Assembly: GCA_963921795.1 (NCBI GenBank)
Contig: OY997645.1
Span: 33,369,382 to 33,433,381 of the forward strand
DNA length: 64,000 nt
Source of the DNA: Nannobrachium achirus
Taxonomy: Eukaryota > Chordata > Actinopteri > Myctophiformes > Myctophidae
Reading direction: 5' to 3'
Below, in pieces: positions 12,788 through 23,978 of this stretch. The translations under genes and the position numbers were made by a program. The notes under the pieces are model-generated. The model was not told where the DNA came from. It ran no database searches and saw only the letters and a program-made list of their open reading frames with translations. Positions within the stretch are counted from its first letter, which is position 1, and each line of letters starts with the position of its first letter.

Positions 12788-14716
12788 TGCAGTTGATGCT
12801 CAGGGCAGGCTAGACTCAACAGCACCTCTCTGGTCACCCAGGATCATGTGTACCGATTTTTGTGACATGTGAAGAAAATATGTAGGAAAAGGAGCCAAAA
12901 GTGTGTTTTGGAGAAAATTCAAGATGGCGGAAAATCTATCCTGGCGCAAATGGGCGTTGCCTATAGAGATGCGTCTTGACCCAAGGAATCCAGGGAAAAA
13001 ATAATTTTAATTTTCCGATCTACGGTTCAAGAGTTACGGGGCAAAACGTAAAGTGGGCCGTTATAGCGCCACCATGAGGCCGAGTGATGTAATTATTTTT
13101 CGATTCATTCTTAAAATCATTATGAATCTCCTCTCTGAGGTTTGAAACTGTAGCTCCTATGGTTTACGAGAGAAAAATACTTGAAAGTGATTTCTTGCAT
13201 TGTCCCATTATAAGTCAATGGGGACAATTAAGTGTCGTTTTTTGCCGATTACGTCGGCATGGTAAGGCGGATCGGAACGAAAGGTAATAGAACACCATTC
13301 CCGGCCGAGCCGCACATTTTGATGTATATATTGCGCGAGTGGCGTAAATGGTGCGGCACTAGTTACGCGCCGAAGTTTAGGCTACATACAGACAAGGACG
13401 GAGACAGACAGACAGACAGACCCACACACACAGCCACGTATAGGGAGCTTGTGTTCCACACAGCTCCAAAAATGTTATTTAGTAGTGATCCCAGAGGGGA
13501 CATTACTTTTCTGCATTTGACCCATCCTATTAGGAGTGTGTTGCTCAACGCAATGTATCCTCTCATGTTAACAATTGTTTATTCTCTCATTACAGCCGTG
13601 ATTATTGTGTTTGATGTTAATGATGTGGCATCCTTAGGCCATACAAGGTAGGTTTATGTCTTGAGAAAAACCTTTTCAACTTTAAACACTTCGGTGCTCT
13701 TGGAGACATTTCTTTTTTTGTGTTAACAGGCAGTGGCTTGAAGATGCCTTGAAAGAGAATGACCCCACGAGCGTTCAGCTTTTTCTGGTTGGCACAAAGA
13801 AAGACTTAAGTGTATGTACTGTGTATGCACACTATCCCAAAAATCTACGCTCTATAGTGTATGCCTGTGGATTTCACACACTGTGATTGAGTGATGGATA
13901 AATATGACTTAATTCTATTGGATTGATGCCAGTGAAAGTTTTCAAACTCAAGCCACAGGCATGCATTTGCTCCTCCCTAACTAGACCCACATGCATTTTG
14001 TGGTAGAATGTCAGATGTTGAATACTTGGACATTATAACTTATACAATAGATGTGGAAAGTGTCATGTTACCATTACATTGTTTAAATACTTTTAGGCTG
14101 CTTTTTAGTAATTAGAGTAATTTCGTAGTGGAGTAGGCTACTCTCACTCTTAACTTCAGTTAATTTTACCTGAAGTTTTCATTTCATTTTCCAGTCTGCT
14201 GCACAGTACTCTCAGATTGAACAGGATGCCATTAAAATGGCACAGGAAATCAAGGCAGAATATTGGGCTCTGTCATCATTGACAGGTGAGGGAATGCGAC
14301 TATGTATAGATCTGTACACATCATAGAATACTTGAACTGATCTCTGGCAGTAAAGCACTATTTGTGCATGCTTTGTTTGGATCTAAATGAAAGTCAGCTG
14401 TGTTTAATCACAATGTTTGTTTTCATATTGATGAAGGAGAAAATGTCAAGGAGTTTTTCTTCCGTGTTGCATCATTGACATTTGAGGCAAACGTTCTTGC
14501 CGAGTTAGAGAAAAGTGGAACGAGGAACATTGGGGACGTTGTCAGTGAGTATACATATTATACTTATAATGCTTTCTGTTGATTGTAATTATTAAAACAA
14601 AACATCACTTTTGACACAGTCTGATTCCAAACTGTTAATTTGCTTCAGGAATTAGCAGCGGTTCAAGTAATCTGCAAGCTACATCAAAGAAGAAACAAGC
14701 AAACTGTTGTCAGTGA
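11306..14716 (+). CDS. rab34: Ras-related protein Rab-34 (10 coding exons)
   Basis: Coding exons: 11306-11359, 11612-11703, 11847-11912, 12156-12257, 12492-12556, 13596-13647, 13730-13811, 14195-14285, 14437-14544 and 14649-14716. They sum to 780 bases, 259 residues plus stop, the same length as mammalian RAB34. The GTPase motifs are all present: P-loop GDLAVGKT (residues 59-66), WDTAGQE with Gln111, a GTKKD version of the G4 motif, and SSLTGE for G5. The N-terminal 50-residue extension starting [11 protein letters not shown] is typical of Rab34, and the end NCCQ carries the prenylatable cysteines. Rab34 is a small GTPase linked in other vertebrates to Golgi/lysosome positioning, macropinocytosis and early ciliogenesis. 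The gene appears intact and canonical. A microsatellite and two repeat insertions lie in its introns. Confidence 0.96.
12309..12441. repeat. Palindromic hairpin repeat (copy 2 of 6)
   Basis: The left arm runs tttatactccag...aaaaataccagatctacaag and the right arm is its approximate complement, ending tgtagattggctatttttgg...cagtataaa. The core matches five other hairpins in the window. It sits in rab34 intron 4 with arms of roughly 50-60 bases. Confidence 0.7.
12747..12785. repeat. (TG)n microsatellite
   Basis: About 39 bases of pure TG in rab34 intron 5. Confidence 0.95.
12835..13430. repeat. Dispersed repeat in rab34 intron 5
   Basis: This block carries gtgtaccgatttttgtgaca, a patch reading ccaaggaatccaggg, and ctacggttcaagagttac. 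A degraded copy with the same three landmarks occurs at 57474-57670. It ends in a GACAGACAGACAGACC tetramer run. Some phrases (gtgtaccgattttcgt) also occur in the module tails of the large supt6h insertion, which suggests distant relatedness. No intact ORF is present. Confidence 0.65.
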
Positions 14717-15009
14717 GAATGGATGTTCCATCAATTATTGACTTTAAATCACACAGGTACTGTACAGAAACAAGAACAAGCTCTGTGGAAAAACTGTGTA
14801 TTCATAGGCATTCTCTGAAACATTGGATTTTGCTGTAAGTCTAGAGCAGGAAGAGTTGGTCTTTCGGAGACATTACCATTCAGTTTTTCCTGGCCCTGGA
14901 ATGAGTGTTCCGCATTTAGATGTGGAATCGTGGATTCCTGTGGTGTGGCTCATTTTAACTTGTCTTGGGAGTCATGACACAGCCTTTACTTAAAAGTTCC
15001 TCTTTTCAA

Positions 15010-15431
15010 AATAAATGACAACATCGGTACTGACAAAATACCTGACAATTGTGGATGTTTTCAAGTTGACATGAGCTGTAAGTATAGATATGTTCTTATC
15101 CTAACCAGTATCTGTTTAATTATATTGCAGAGATCTTCTGTTAATAATTTACATTTTTTGCACAACAATGCTCTGTGATGAGCTTTATATCAATTATTTT
15201 CATGGTTGAGTATGTTTATGTGTTGAATTGTATTATAAGACCATAGATGCCTCGTGTAAGTGTATACCAGCTTGTCCCAACTTTGCCAGTTTTATATGTA
15301 TTGTATGGTTTACAGATAATGTCTATTACTTTTGGTACATAAAACAAGTGACCAACCTCAAATTATCAGAACAGATTAGTAATCAGACTAAAAGTGTAAA
15401 CAATGTATCATGTTTTCTTTTTTTAAATAAA
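15010..15431 (+). promoter_or_regulatory. rab34 polyadenylation signals (two candidates)
   Basis: AATAAA occurs at 15010-15015 and again at 15426-15431, 0.3 and 0.7 kb after the rab34 stop. Either could terminate the transcript. Bases 14717-15500 contain no other gene signal and are read as 3' UTR. Confidence 0.45.
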
Positions 15432-15499
15432 GAATCAAACAAATGTTTATTTCCATATTTCCTAAACAAGTAATTTCTAAAGGTAATAGAATGTTGAAG

Positions 15500-16403
15500 A
15501 CCTAATGTGAAATGTATTTTTGAACAGATCATCATATAATAAGTCGGGCTGCCCCTGACGTGATGCATTTGGCTATCACAACTACTTTCCGCTCTGCATC
15601 CTTCTCCATTATGTTCCTCAGCTGGGAGCTAATTTGGCTGATTATCATTTCTACCTAGAGACTATAATATGGAGAGTAATTGACTTTACTTGAGTACATG
15701 TTGGTTTCAGATATTCAGTACATACCTTTTTGCAAGCCTCTGTCACAACATAAGTCTATGTATTAAAATATCAGCAAGATGGCTATTGGAATGATAGTTA
15801 TGCTTGTAGCTTCAAATATCCATGTATTCTAATGTAAGTGACATTATTATGAAAAATGCTCAAAGGTCAGCAAAGGTCAAATGACCTAGGGTTAGACCTA
15901 ATGGACCACCTTTAGAAAATTTCAATAGCCCAAAGCATACCTCACTGGTTCTGTTGGACTTTTATTGGCCACTAATTGGCTAATTATGCTAATTGCTCAA
16001 CAACTCTTGGCAAAATAATAACACTAGGCCTATCTATAGCTTTCAATAATAAGATGTTATAGAAAACATTTCTCGGTCCTACATATCCAGACTATTTTCA
16101 TAATAGTAACATACTCCCTATAAAAAAGAAATCCCCAATACACACAGCTGGTTAGCAGGTTATATCAAGAACGTATATAGACAATATTTTGTAGATGCCA
16201 TGTCCCACCCCAGCCAAAGAAGGCCCCTTGGCTGCAGGACTATAAGTTAAGTTATTAACTTAATTAAGTTAACAGTAGCTTACTATTGGAACATGCTTTG
16301 TTCATAGTTAACATAATATAGGAATTTGGTAAATACGATTATTTCCCATACAATTTAAGACAGTATCACAATTACTCGTTGAATGATTATAAAATCAGAC
16401 ATT
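15500..16403. other. Intergenic between convergent rab34 and aprt-like
   Basis: AT-rich, no gene seen. It holds the two convergent 3' ends. A TTTATT at about 15961 would read AATAAA on the minus strand and could serve the aprt-like gene. Confidence 0.4.
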
Positions 16404-18854
16404 TTAAAGATTGAAGCTTTTGAAGGAGTCAAGATGTTGTTGATCAATTTGTCTCTGAATATCCTCTGGGATGCAGTGAGAGTATTTGTAATTGTCCTTA
16501 ATCCACTTTCCTCCCTCTGTGTTTTCAATGGCGACAGCAGCTACACCTGCAGTGCGGTAAAAAAATGTAATAATAATCATTAACTTTAAAATAACATGTG
16601 ACCATAAAGTATCAAGAGTCACTGATTCATGTCACAAGCTGTTGGGTTAGAACAACTGACCTACAACTTTAGCTCCCTGCTTTTCGACGAGTGAGATCGC
16701 TGCTTTCATAGTCCCCCCAGTCTCTATCCATTGGTCAACTATTAGTACCCGGAGTCCTGCAAGGAAAGGGAAACATGGTGTACTAATTTCTTTTGAACCT
16801 TTAATTCCCAGTGCCCTCACACCGGCAGGAGAGGAAGGCTTTTAAGAAATCTGTTCAGAAGGAGGTGCTGTCTGTATAAAAACAGAGTGAGCAGTTGAGT
16901 CCAACCAGCACTGGGGGGCATTGTGTCACAGGAAATCGTGGGAGAGACATTAATGAAGGGCCACCAGGCCTCCATTTGCACTATTTGGTCAAAATGTAGA
17001 AACAAAAAAGTAGAACCCACACCAAGCTAAATCCAGACTTTCTTTGCCACTTGATGTTTTATAAGCTTGTCAGTCTTTGCATGGTGTATCCCACGTTTCA
17101 CAAACTGTCTAAACCAGGGGTCTTCAACGTTTTCAGGCCAAGGACCCCTTAGTTGAGAGCGATGAAGCAGGGACCCGCACGACCTTTTCATAGATTCCAT
17201 ATAGTTTCATCGTTTGACAGCACAATCATCAGTGTATTTTGGATTCATGTCTATTTGTGTTTTCAGATATTTATCCACTTGAACCATCAATACTTAACAA
17301 ACTTGACCTGTCAAACTTGTGCTCTTTTCCCCTTCTACACCAAAACTCTTGCCGAAAATAGATGATCTACAAGCTCACAACGCCTTGCAGCGTGTGGCGT
17401 GAGCTTGTAGATCTGCTATTTTTGGCTAAAGTTCTCAGAATATGGACGTTAGGGTTCAAGTGGTTAATATAAAAAAGGGGGAACAAAAGTTTCTGTCTCA
17501 CAAAGATTTGGAGGACCCCCTGTTGAAGACCCCTGGTCTAAACATGTATTAAATCCTGGGAGTGGAACACATTTACTACTAATGAAAAAAATAAATAATA
17601 ATACTTCCAGGCAGCCTTTCAACAATTTTAAAGTAGCCATAATAAGTTAACATTATTATGTTAACACTGTTAAATTGTATGTAACATTTTACCTGGCTTT
17701 AACACATCCAGTCGTACTTCCATGGTCTTTTCTCTGCCTGAGTAGTCACAGTATTGCTCACTATCAGTTTGTATGCACAGGTGTCCAGCTTTGCGGATAG
17801 CCAGAAAGCCCTTTCCCAGAGTGGTGGCGACAGAGGCTCCTGGAAATAGCAGCGGAAGAAGTGCATTTTAAATGATGTGCTGACATACACATTGCCATAC
17901 CATGATAATGATACAAATATGACATGAATTTATAGTCTTGTCAATAATAACATGATTTAAAGCTTCAATCTGTAACTTTTACAGGATTCAAATCCAGGTC
18001 CCCCACGCAAGTACTGAAATATTTACTGCTGAGCAAAAGAGAGTAGGCTATGTCTGCTTTCTGAGGGGAGAAACTGATTCAGACTTTTAGGCAGTACCAC
18101 TTGGCAACCAGTAGTGGTCATAGTAGTGATAATACCCTACTACATGATCTACATTTCTCAACTGAAGATTGATTCTGAAGATTATTCAGCATTACAGAGC
18201 AAAATAAAGTAGTATTCACTAAACAAGTTACACAGTGTAGCTTTAAATGTGTAAGCATATCTCTGCCAGGGGTTTCGGTTTTCTGCTCTATCCATAGCAT
18301 GGGTGTTGCTTTAAATAAAGTTAGTGAGGACTTTCGCAAGAGACCTACTTGTCCAACAAAATACTGTGTTTGATTTCTGCACATACTGTAAGGTCATTAC
18401 CCAGGATGAATCCCATTGCATCTATGCCAGCTACCAGGTCAATGTTGTCACTCTGAAATGGACTGAGCAGGTCTTTCACACAGTCAGCTAGACCCTGGGT
18501 CAAGTAGAAAGTATGAATTCAAAAATATGATTGTGGTACTGTATCTATATATTCATTACAGTCTAGGTTATCTACTGATACAAGTTACAACAAAACAATT
18601 GTCCACAAAATATGTTCAGTGGCAAATAGTTACACAATATAAAGCATGAATACAGAGATTAGCTAAAAAAAGAAAAGAAATGCAATGCCAGTGATGCAAC
18701 AACCTGCCACAATGAATTGATTCAAATATACCTGGGAATTACAGTAGAGTCTCGATGGGTCCAACCAAGCAAACTTTGGTCCTTTTGTGTTGGGTGCCAT
18801 TAGTGAAAGATACCATCCTTTAGCCCTGTCTGTTGGTACAGTCAGCGCGTCCAT
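16404..18854 (-). CDS. Adenine phosphoribosyltransferase-like protein (5 exons)
   Basis: Exons on the minus strand, in transcript order: 18854-18732, 18494-18401, 17839-17693, 16756-16661 and 16546-16404. All borders are AG/GT and the phases close to 200 residues plus stop. The N-terminus MDALTVPTDRAKGWYLSLMA leads into a type I phosphoribosyltransferase fold. The PRPP-binding loop VLIVDQWIETGGTM lies at about residues 125-138. Classical APRT has two adjacent acidic residues where this protein reads Asp-Gln. GKGFLAIRKAGH resembles the APRT substrate-side segment. By family, the enzyme would join adenine and PRPP to AMP in purine salvage, but the longer chain and changed loop mark it as the APRT-like paralogue, whose substrate I cannot state. 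The gene lies between rab34 and proca1, where the human locus has no such gene. It appears intact, and a hAT MITE sits in intron 3. Confidence 0.85.
17115..17535. mobile_element. hAT-type MITE with perfect 8-bp target duplication
   Basis: The termini are caggggtcttcaacg and gttgaagacccctg, nearly perfect inverted repeats. They are flanked by gtctaaac at 17107-17114 and 17536-17543. The element is non-coding and sits in aprt-like intron 3. It contains the AGATCTACAAGCTCAC hairpin at 17350-17428. Confidence 0.9.
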
Positions 18855-18905
18855 TCTTAAGCAACAGTTGTCTGCACAGTTGAGAGGAGCTGGGGTCTGC
18901 TGCAC

Positions 18906-19076
18906 AGTGAATCTGTTTGCTACACATATCAGGTTCCAAGGGTGGTGGTGTTAGTGGTATGTGAGTGTGCAATAAATAGGCTACGCATGCTTGCTTGTGT
19001 GTAGGCTAGTAGTATTAATGCATGGACACTTGTGCCGGTGTGTGATGTGCATGTGTGGTTTATGAATGATCATCCA

Positions 19077-19080
<4 letters not shown>
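18906..19080. other. Upstream of aprt-like gene
   Basis: No gene seen. This is the likely 5' flank of the minus-strand aprt-like gene. It is GT-rich and grades into the microsatellites that follow. Confidence 0.35.
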
Positions 19081-19158
<78 letters not shown>

Positions 19159-19175
19159 GCATGCTTACGTGTTCA

Positions 19176-19217
<42 letters not shown>

Positions 19218-19337
19218 AGAAAGAGAGAGAGGGAGAGATTGTGGAAGATTCAGAGAGCGAGACAGAGAGGTGGCCTGTGCATAGATTTGTTTATGGGTGT
19301 ATATTCTGCATAACACTTTTGTGTGCAAATGAGTGTG

Positions 19338-19407
<70 letters not shown>

Positions 19408-19421
19408 TGTGGGGGGGGGTC
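19081..19421. repeat. Cluster of long (GT)n microsatellites
   Basis: Pure GT runs at 19081-19154, 19179-19215 and 19342-19404 are separated by short unique or purine-rich (GAGA) spacers. ORFs of VCVCVC or THTHTH type in both strands are products of the repeat. Confidence 0.95.
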
Positions 19422-19440
19422 TATCGAGTAAGCATAATAA

Positions 19441-19637
19441 GGGGTGGCATAGCTGAATGGTTTGGGAGCCGCCTGGGGAACCAGAGCCCCTGGTTGTCCC
19501 TGGTTTGATTCCAGGCCAGGGTAGCAATGTCGTTGTGTGTCCCTGAGCAAGACTCTTAACCCCTAATTGCTCATGCGCTTCCTGTGGGCAGCGAATCAGC
19601 TGGGTTGGGCTGAAAATACTGAATTTCCCCCTCGGGA
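19441..19637 (+). mobile_element. tRNA-derived SINE (family B)
   Basis: The head reads ggcatagctgaatgg (A-box region) and the B box is ggtttgattcc at 19502-19512. The body includes ccctgagcaagactcttaac and the 3' end GAATTTCCCC. It is closely related to 23780-23978 and shares its 3' domain with 8386-8450. The family name cannot be given without a repeat library. Confidence 0.8.
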
Positions 19638-19650
19638 GGATGGCAGGGAT

Positions 19651-19772
19651 TGGAAGCACCATAGATGACATGGAAGCACCATAGATGACAAGCAAGCACC
19701 ATAGGAAGCCCTAGATGACAGGGAAGCACCATAGATGACATGGAAGCATCATAAAAGACATGGAAGCACCAT
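19651..19772. repeat. 20-bp minisatellite next to SINE
   Basis: About six imperfect copies of tggaagcaccatagatgaca, some shortened or shuffled, directly after the SINE tail. Confidence 0.85.
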
Positions 19773-21100
19773 TATAAATGAAGATAAGAAATTAACAGGT
19801 TCATGACCCTGCTGGCAAAATTATCACCAAAATGTGTCACTTTATTATCCACAGGCCAAGGAGAGTTTAAGGAGAGTAAATACACTGAATGTTAACAATA
19901 TTTTGATGTCAACTGTGGGTTTGAGCTATAAGACACAATTTCTGAATGTCAAGTATCGAAGTTTTCTTCAGAATATGTATGACAATGATTTACTACGACA
20001 CTATGGCATATTTGGAGTAGTACCAGTCTAGTACCAGTGGTTATCAAATGTTTTATTTGCAAGGACCTTCAGACAGTGTACAAATGGAACTGGAGTTACA
20101 GACCTGGTATGGTCATTCAGTTCTATCTCTTTCTGTTTCCGGTAAGTGGTAATATTATTGTCCGCTCATTTTGTATGTCCATGGCCAAAACATAAAAAAA
20201 TAAAGATATTTCCACCACAACTTAACCATAGTGATGGCCCCTTAATGAAAGTAATGTACTAACTGTAGTGTAAAAAACTTTGAGAGAGACAACAATAATG
20301 GATGCATATAAAAATAGTACAACTGCTACGACAGAGAAGTGTGTTTCCCACAGTGATCAACATAAGAACATTGTAATGGTGTGTAAAACAGAACATACCA
20401 CGGACAAGGCCAAGTCTTGCCACAGACATATTGATGACCCCTGCTTTCATTTATTAAAGGAGCACATTACTTATTTTCAACCTTATCTCATAAAGCCTAC
20501 TTGGCCCCTAAGGTGCCACAATTTCTCATTGGTGGGCATGGACTGTTCAGACAACTGCCTATAATGACATCATTGATGGGTATTACAAGGGTATTACAAG
20601 CTTATACAGCCTTTCTCTTCCTGGAAAGTTAGCACGCTGAAATAGAAGCCATTGTTCTTGCTTCATTTAAAAAAACAGTTATTCTGTCACAGGTAAGAGT
20701 GCCCCATATGATACCACAAACTTGACAATAGCCCTACTCCTTTCTCACAAGGGTCAGGATTAGCCTCTTGCTCCTTTATTTTTACAGGTGAAAATGGAGT
20801 GAGAACTGGAATGATACAAACATACAAACAATCACTGATATGCTCACAAAATTGTGTACACTGCCTATTAAACAAATACATTTCGAGACATACTGTACAA
20901 CATAATACAAGCATATAGCTTACTTACAGGTTACAGCATTGCATCGAAGGAACTCAAGGAATGAAGAAAGAAAAATCACATCAGGAGACACAAAAAAAAA
21001 CATGTCTGCACTCTACAAGCAACTTCTGCACAGTCCCTGCTAATTCAGGCTTTTGCAAATCCCGCCCCATTCTGCCCTGTTACTATGATGGGACATTAAC
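19773..21100. other. Intergenic, no gene seen
   Basis: AT-rich sequence with short unconserved ORFs only. None shows exon-like borders with similarity to a protein I recognise. Confidence 0.4.
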
Positions 21101-21101
21101 C

Positions 21102-21492
21102 CTGGGCAGATTGTTTTTATAGTGGCAGTGAATGTTTTTTTTTTTTTTTTTTCATAGCCTCATTATTGCAATTTAAAGTACCAAAGGAAAAACATCTAGG
21201 TGATATTAATAAAAAGGGAAGACAAAGGTACAGTAGTTACATTGCAAAACAGGGGGTTTCCCCGAAAATATATGTTTTAATTTGTTTAATCCCAGTGGGA
21301 CAGAATCACTATTGCAGATTCTTTTATAGTGGAAGTGGATGGGATTTTTTTTCCTTCATAGCCTCATTACAGCTATATAAAGTACCAAAAAAACACATCT
21401 ACGTGATATTAATAAAAAGGGAAGAAAAAGGTACAGTAATTACATAGCAAAACAGTAATTTTCCCCCGAAAATATATGTTTTAATTAGTTTA
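21102..21492. repeat. Two-copy tandem duplication of about 200 bases
   Basis: Landmarks recur in order: tttttatagtgg, a T run, catagcctcatta, gatattaataaaaagggaag, gaaaatatatgttttaatt. They appear first at about 21110-21295 and again at about 21322-21492. The second copy ends exactly at the 3' end of the small ORF at 21490-21765 (minus), so the duplication lies in its putative 3' UTR. Confidence 0.8.
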
Positions 21493-21765
21493 ATCCTCTG
21501 GATCAGAGAGAGGATAGAAATCGCGCATTGCATCTTGGGTAGGAAGAGGAGAACTATAATCTGTTCTCCTCACATAATAGGCTGGCTTTTCGTAATTCTG
21601 CCCATTTAAAATATATGTACCCAAACGTAACAAGTTAGACCATTGATAAGGTCCATGTGAACTAGTCTGCTGAAGCTTATTCATTACAATGATCGCAAAC
21701 GCTATGGTCGCGAGCGGCCTGGCCGTGCTCCGCAGTGCGGACAGCCGGTGAAAGACGGCTCCCAC
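21490..21765 (-). CDS. Uncharacterised small membrane-like protein, start uncertain
   Basis: The minus-strand frame stays open from beyond 21765 to a TAA at 21490-21492. The frame has GTG, not ATG, at 21765, and the first ATG is at 21684, which would give 64 residues. The longer reading has a basic segment (RSTARP) followed by a hydrophobic stretch LATIAFAIIVM. It then has a hydrophilic tail rich in Tyr and Asp that ends SDPED. This layout would suit a small single-pass, perhaps mitochondrial, protein. No ATG occurs on this strand between 21765 and 21870, so the true start may be in another exon, possibly separated by the retroelement at 21866. It could also be a pseudogene. I do not recognise the family. 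Confidence 0.4.
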   Translation of the reverse strand: MGAVFHRLSALRSTARPLATIAFAIIVMNKLQQTSSHGPYQWSNLLRLGTYILNGQNYEKPAYYVRRTDYSSPLPTQDAMRDFYPLSDPED

Positions 21766-22418
21766 TTTCTCCGACTGCAGAACTCCACCCCCGCTTGCAA
21801 AAAGTGAATGTATTTTTCTGGTTGGCCAGTCAGGGAGTCTCAGGGACCAATCAGAAAGCTAACAAACGGTGAATTAATAAAGTAACAACTGCCTTGATTA
21901 GTATATTAGCTGCACCTGTTTCAGGTTATGTAAGGAGTGCAGCAAATAAGCCTGCCAATAGGGGTCACTGTTTTCCTTGTTTAAAATAATAAATCTGCCC
22001 TGAGGGCAGAACACTCCCCATCTGGTGTTCTTGATGCCACAACACTTTTACTGCAAGCTTTATTTATGTATTTACCTCTCTCTGCCAGGGACCGGCTGAC
22101 AAAATGAGCAATATAAACTCTTTATTTCAACACGTTGCTTCGATTTTCTTCCACGCTTGAGAAGTAAAACAATGAGAGACCGGCATAGGACCTTCAATTT
22201 TTTAATAGAATGTTCACAAAAGGTAAGAAGTGTTCACGAACGGCGAAGCTTCCACCCAGTCGGCGGACGATTTTGGTTGACGACAGTGAGGAACCTCATC
22301 TCGGAGCTGCATAGCGGGAGAGGTTCCGAAAGGAGCTATGGAGAGCCCAGAGACCAAGTCTGACTGCATGGCTTGGTGAACAGCACCCTCTGGTGGCCAA
22401 CAATGGACTCTCGTCAAA

Positions 22419-23760
22419 CTAAGTCTTTGGCAGGGAGGGTTGTGTAAGCACTCTCACTTTGTGCCTGGTTTCACCACAAACCTCTGTGCAGTGACTGCTC
22501 ACCGCAGGCGGATTGGGGTGGACTTCATCTCCCTCCTCGCTGCCCTTGGTGTATGGGTGGGAGACTGACTCTTGGTGAGCTGGACCAGGGTGCAATGTGG
22601 CGATATGGAGTTCGCTGTCACAGTCAAAGCATTTGACGATTTTCCAGTCCCTATGTGAAAAGAGGATGCATATCAATGTTGTGGCTGGGTGCTGACTTAA
22701 GGGCTTCTCTTTAGGTGTTACTGAGAAGAGCAAAGCTGGGGTTATTTCAGGTTTGTGCCTCTTTCAAAAAAAAGGCAGCAAAATAGGAGAAAGTGGGGAA
22801 GAGGCTGTGGTGTTCCTCTTTAAAACCATGTGTCTTATCTTCTGTAGTGCATAAGGAAGTTTTTCCACAATTGACTCCACAAGGGGTGTATAAGAAGCTT
22901 AACACAGGAAGGTATCTTCCTTGGCTGACAGTACTTCCATCAAAAGGTCCCCAAGCTCTCTCAATTTAACATAGTCCTTGCTGGCCTCTCAAGGAAAGAC
23001 ATCTAGCTTGTTAAATAGTGCACTAGCAATAACTTAAGGTGCAGCATAAAATTGTCCCAGGCCTTTCTGAGGGCTGCTTCAGGTTTGTTAACATGCACTG
23101 GACACGCATCCTTCCAACATGCTCAGCCAATTCCCTATAGTACCCAGCCATTTCATGAAAATATCCAGACTTCCCCAGCTGATAGGTCCAGGTCATTGAT
23201 GGCATTGATGAAGGAAGATCTCCACGCTCTGAAGCTCTGAGTCCTGTGTTTACCAGGTCATGTCGTGCTAGGTACCAGGTCATGTCGTGCTATAGGTACC
23301 AGGTCATGTCGTGCTAGGTACCAGGTCATGTTGTGCTAGGTACCAGGTCATGTCGTGCTAGGTACTTTGCAAAGTCCATCATTGGTTGCCCAGGGGGAGC
23401 TTGCTGGGTTTTGGGAGACACAATGTTCTGGGATGCCAGTATTGCGACCAGTTTGCATAGTTGTTGGGTAGACAGTTGTGGGAAGTGGTGTGTAAGGCTT
23501 CGAGGGTGTCATGAGGTGATCGGTGTGTCGTTCCTCCTCTGTGGGTGACTGATGCGCGTATGGTGTTCCTAATGTGTGAAAGCTGTAACCAGGACCTGGC
23601 ATGTTGGTGAACACAATCTATTGTATTTTGATCACCCTCTCCCTCTTCCCTGACACGTTGCTGGCCATCATTTCCTTCTGCTCCTTCCAACATTCTTTAC
23701 AAGCAACATATAGCTTCTGCCAAGCCTCAGAGCCTCTGCTAAATAACAAAGTAACAACAC
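22419..23760 (-). pseudogene. Broken retroelement gag-like reading frame
   Basis: Read on the minus strand from 23760 downward, coding-like pieces lie in several frames with stops between them. They include a helical Lys/Glu-rich piece (SEAWQKLYVACKECWKEQ) and a Pro/Thr-rich piece near 23350-23610. Then come a piece with DYVKLRELGDLLMEVLSAKE near 22930-22985 and VEKLPYALQ nearby, and last a Cys/His piece with HIATLHPGP and CTEVCGE near 22460-22640. The order matches the gag half of BEL/Pao-type elements (DUF1759 region, then a Cys-rich region). A 22-bp minisatellite has expanded inside it. It is non-functional. Confidence 0.6.
23251..23366. repeat. 22-bp minisatellite
   Basis: About five copies of gtaccaggtcatgtcgtgctag with one 2-base insertion and one C-to-T change. 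It expanded within the dead gag frame. Confidence 0.9.
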
Positions 23761-23779
23761 CTGCCTTGATTAGTATTTA

Positions 23780-23978
23780 GGGGGCATAGCTAAATGCTTG
23801 GGGAGCCCGCCTGGGGAACCAGAGCCCCTGGTTGTCCCAGGTTCGATTCCAGGCCGGGGTAGCAATGTCGATGTGTGTCCCTGAGCAAGACTCTTAACCC
23901 CTAATTGCTCACGCGCTCCGTGTGGGCAGCGAATCAGTTGGGTTGGGCTGAAAATACAGAATTTCCCTCGTGGGAGGA
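23780..23978 (+). mobile_element. tRNA-derived SINE (family B) nested in LTR-like repeat
   Basis: It has a complete head, B box ggttcgattcc (23840-23850) and a GAATTTCCCTC end. It interrupts the right LTR-like repeat. The uninterrupted left copy reads gattagtatattagctg, whereas here TAGTAT occurs on both sides of the insertion (about 23771 and 24004), consistent with a short target duplication. Confidence 0.85.

Noticed and set aside
19066..19695. VCVCVC and THTHTH ORFs, also at 2079-2299 and 61042-61561
   Set aside because: They are CA/GT microsatellite translations.
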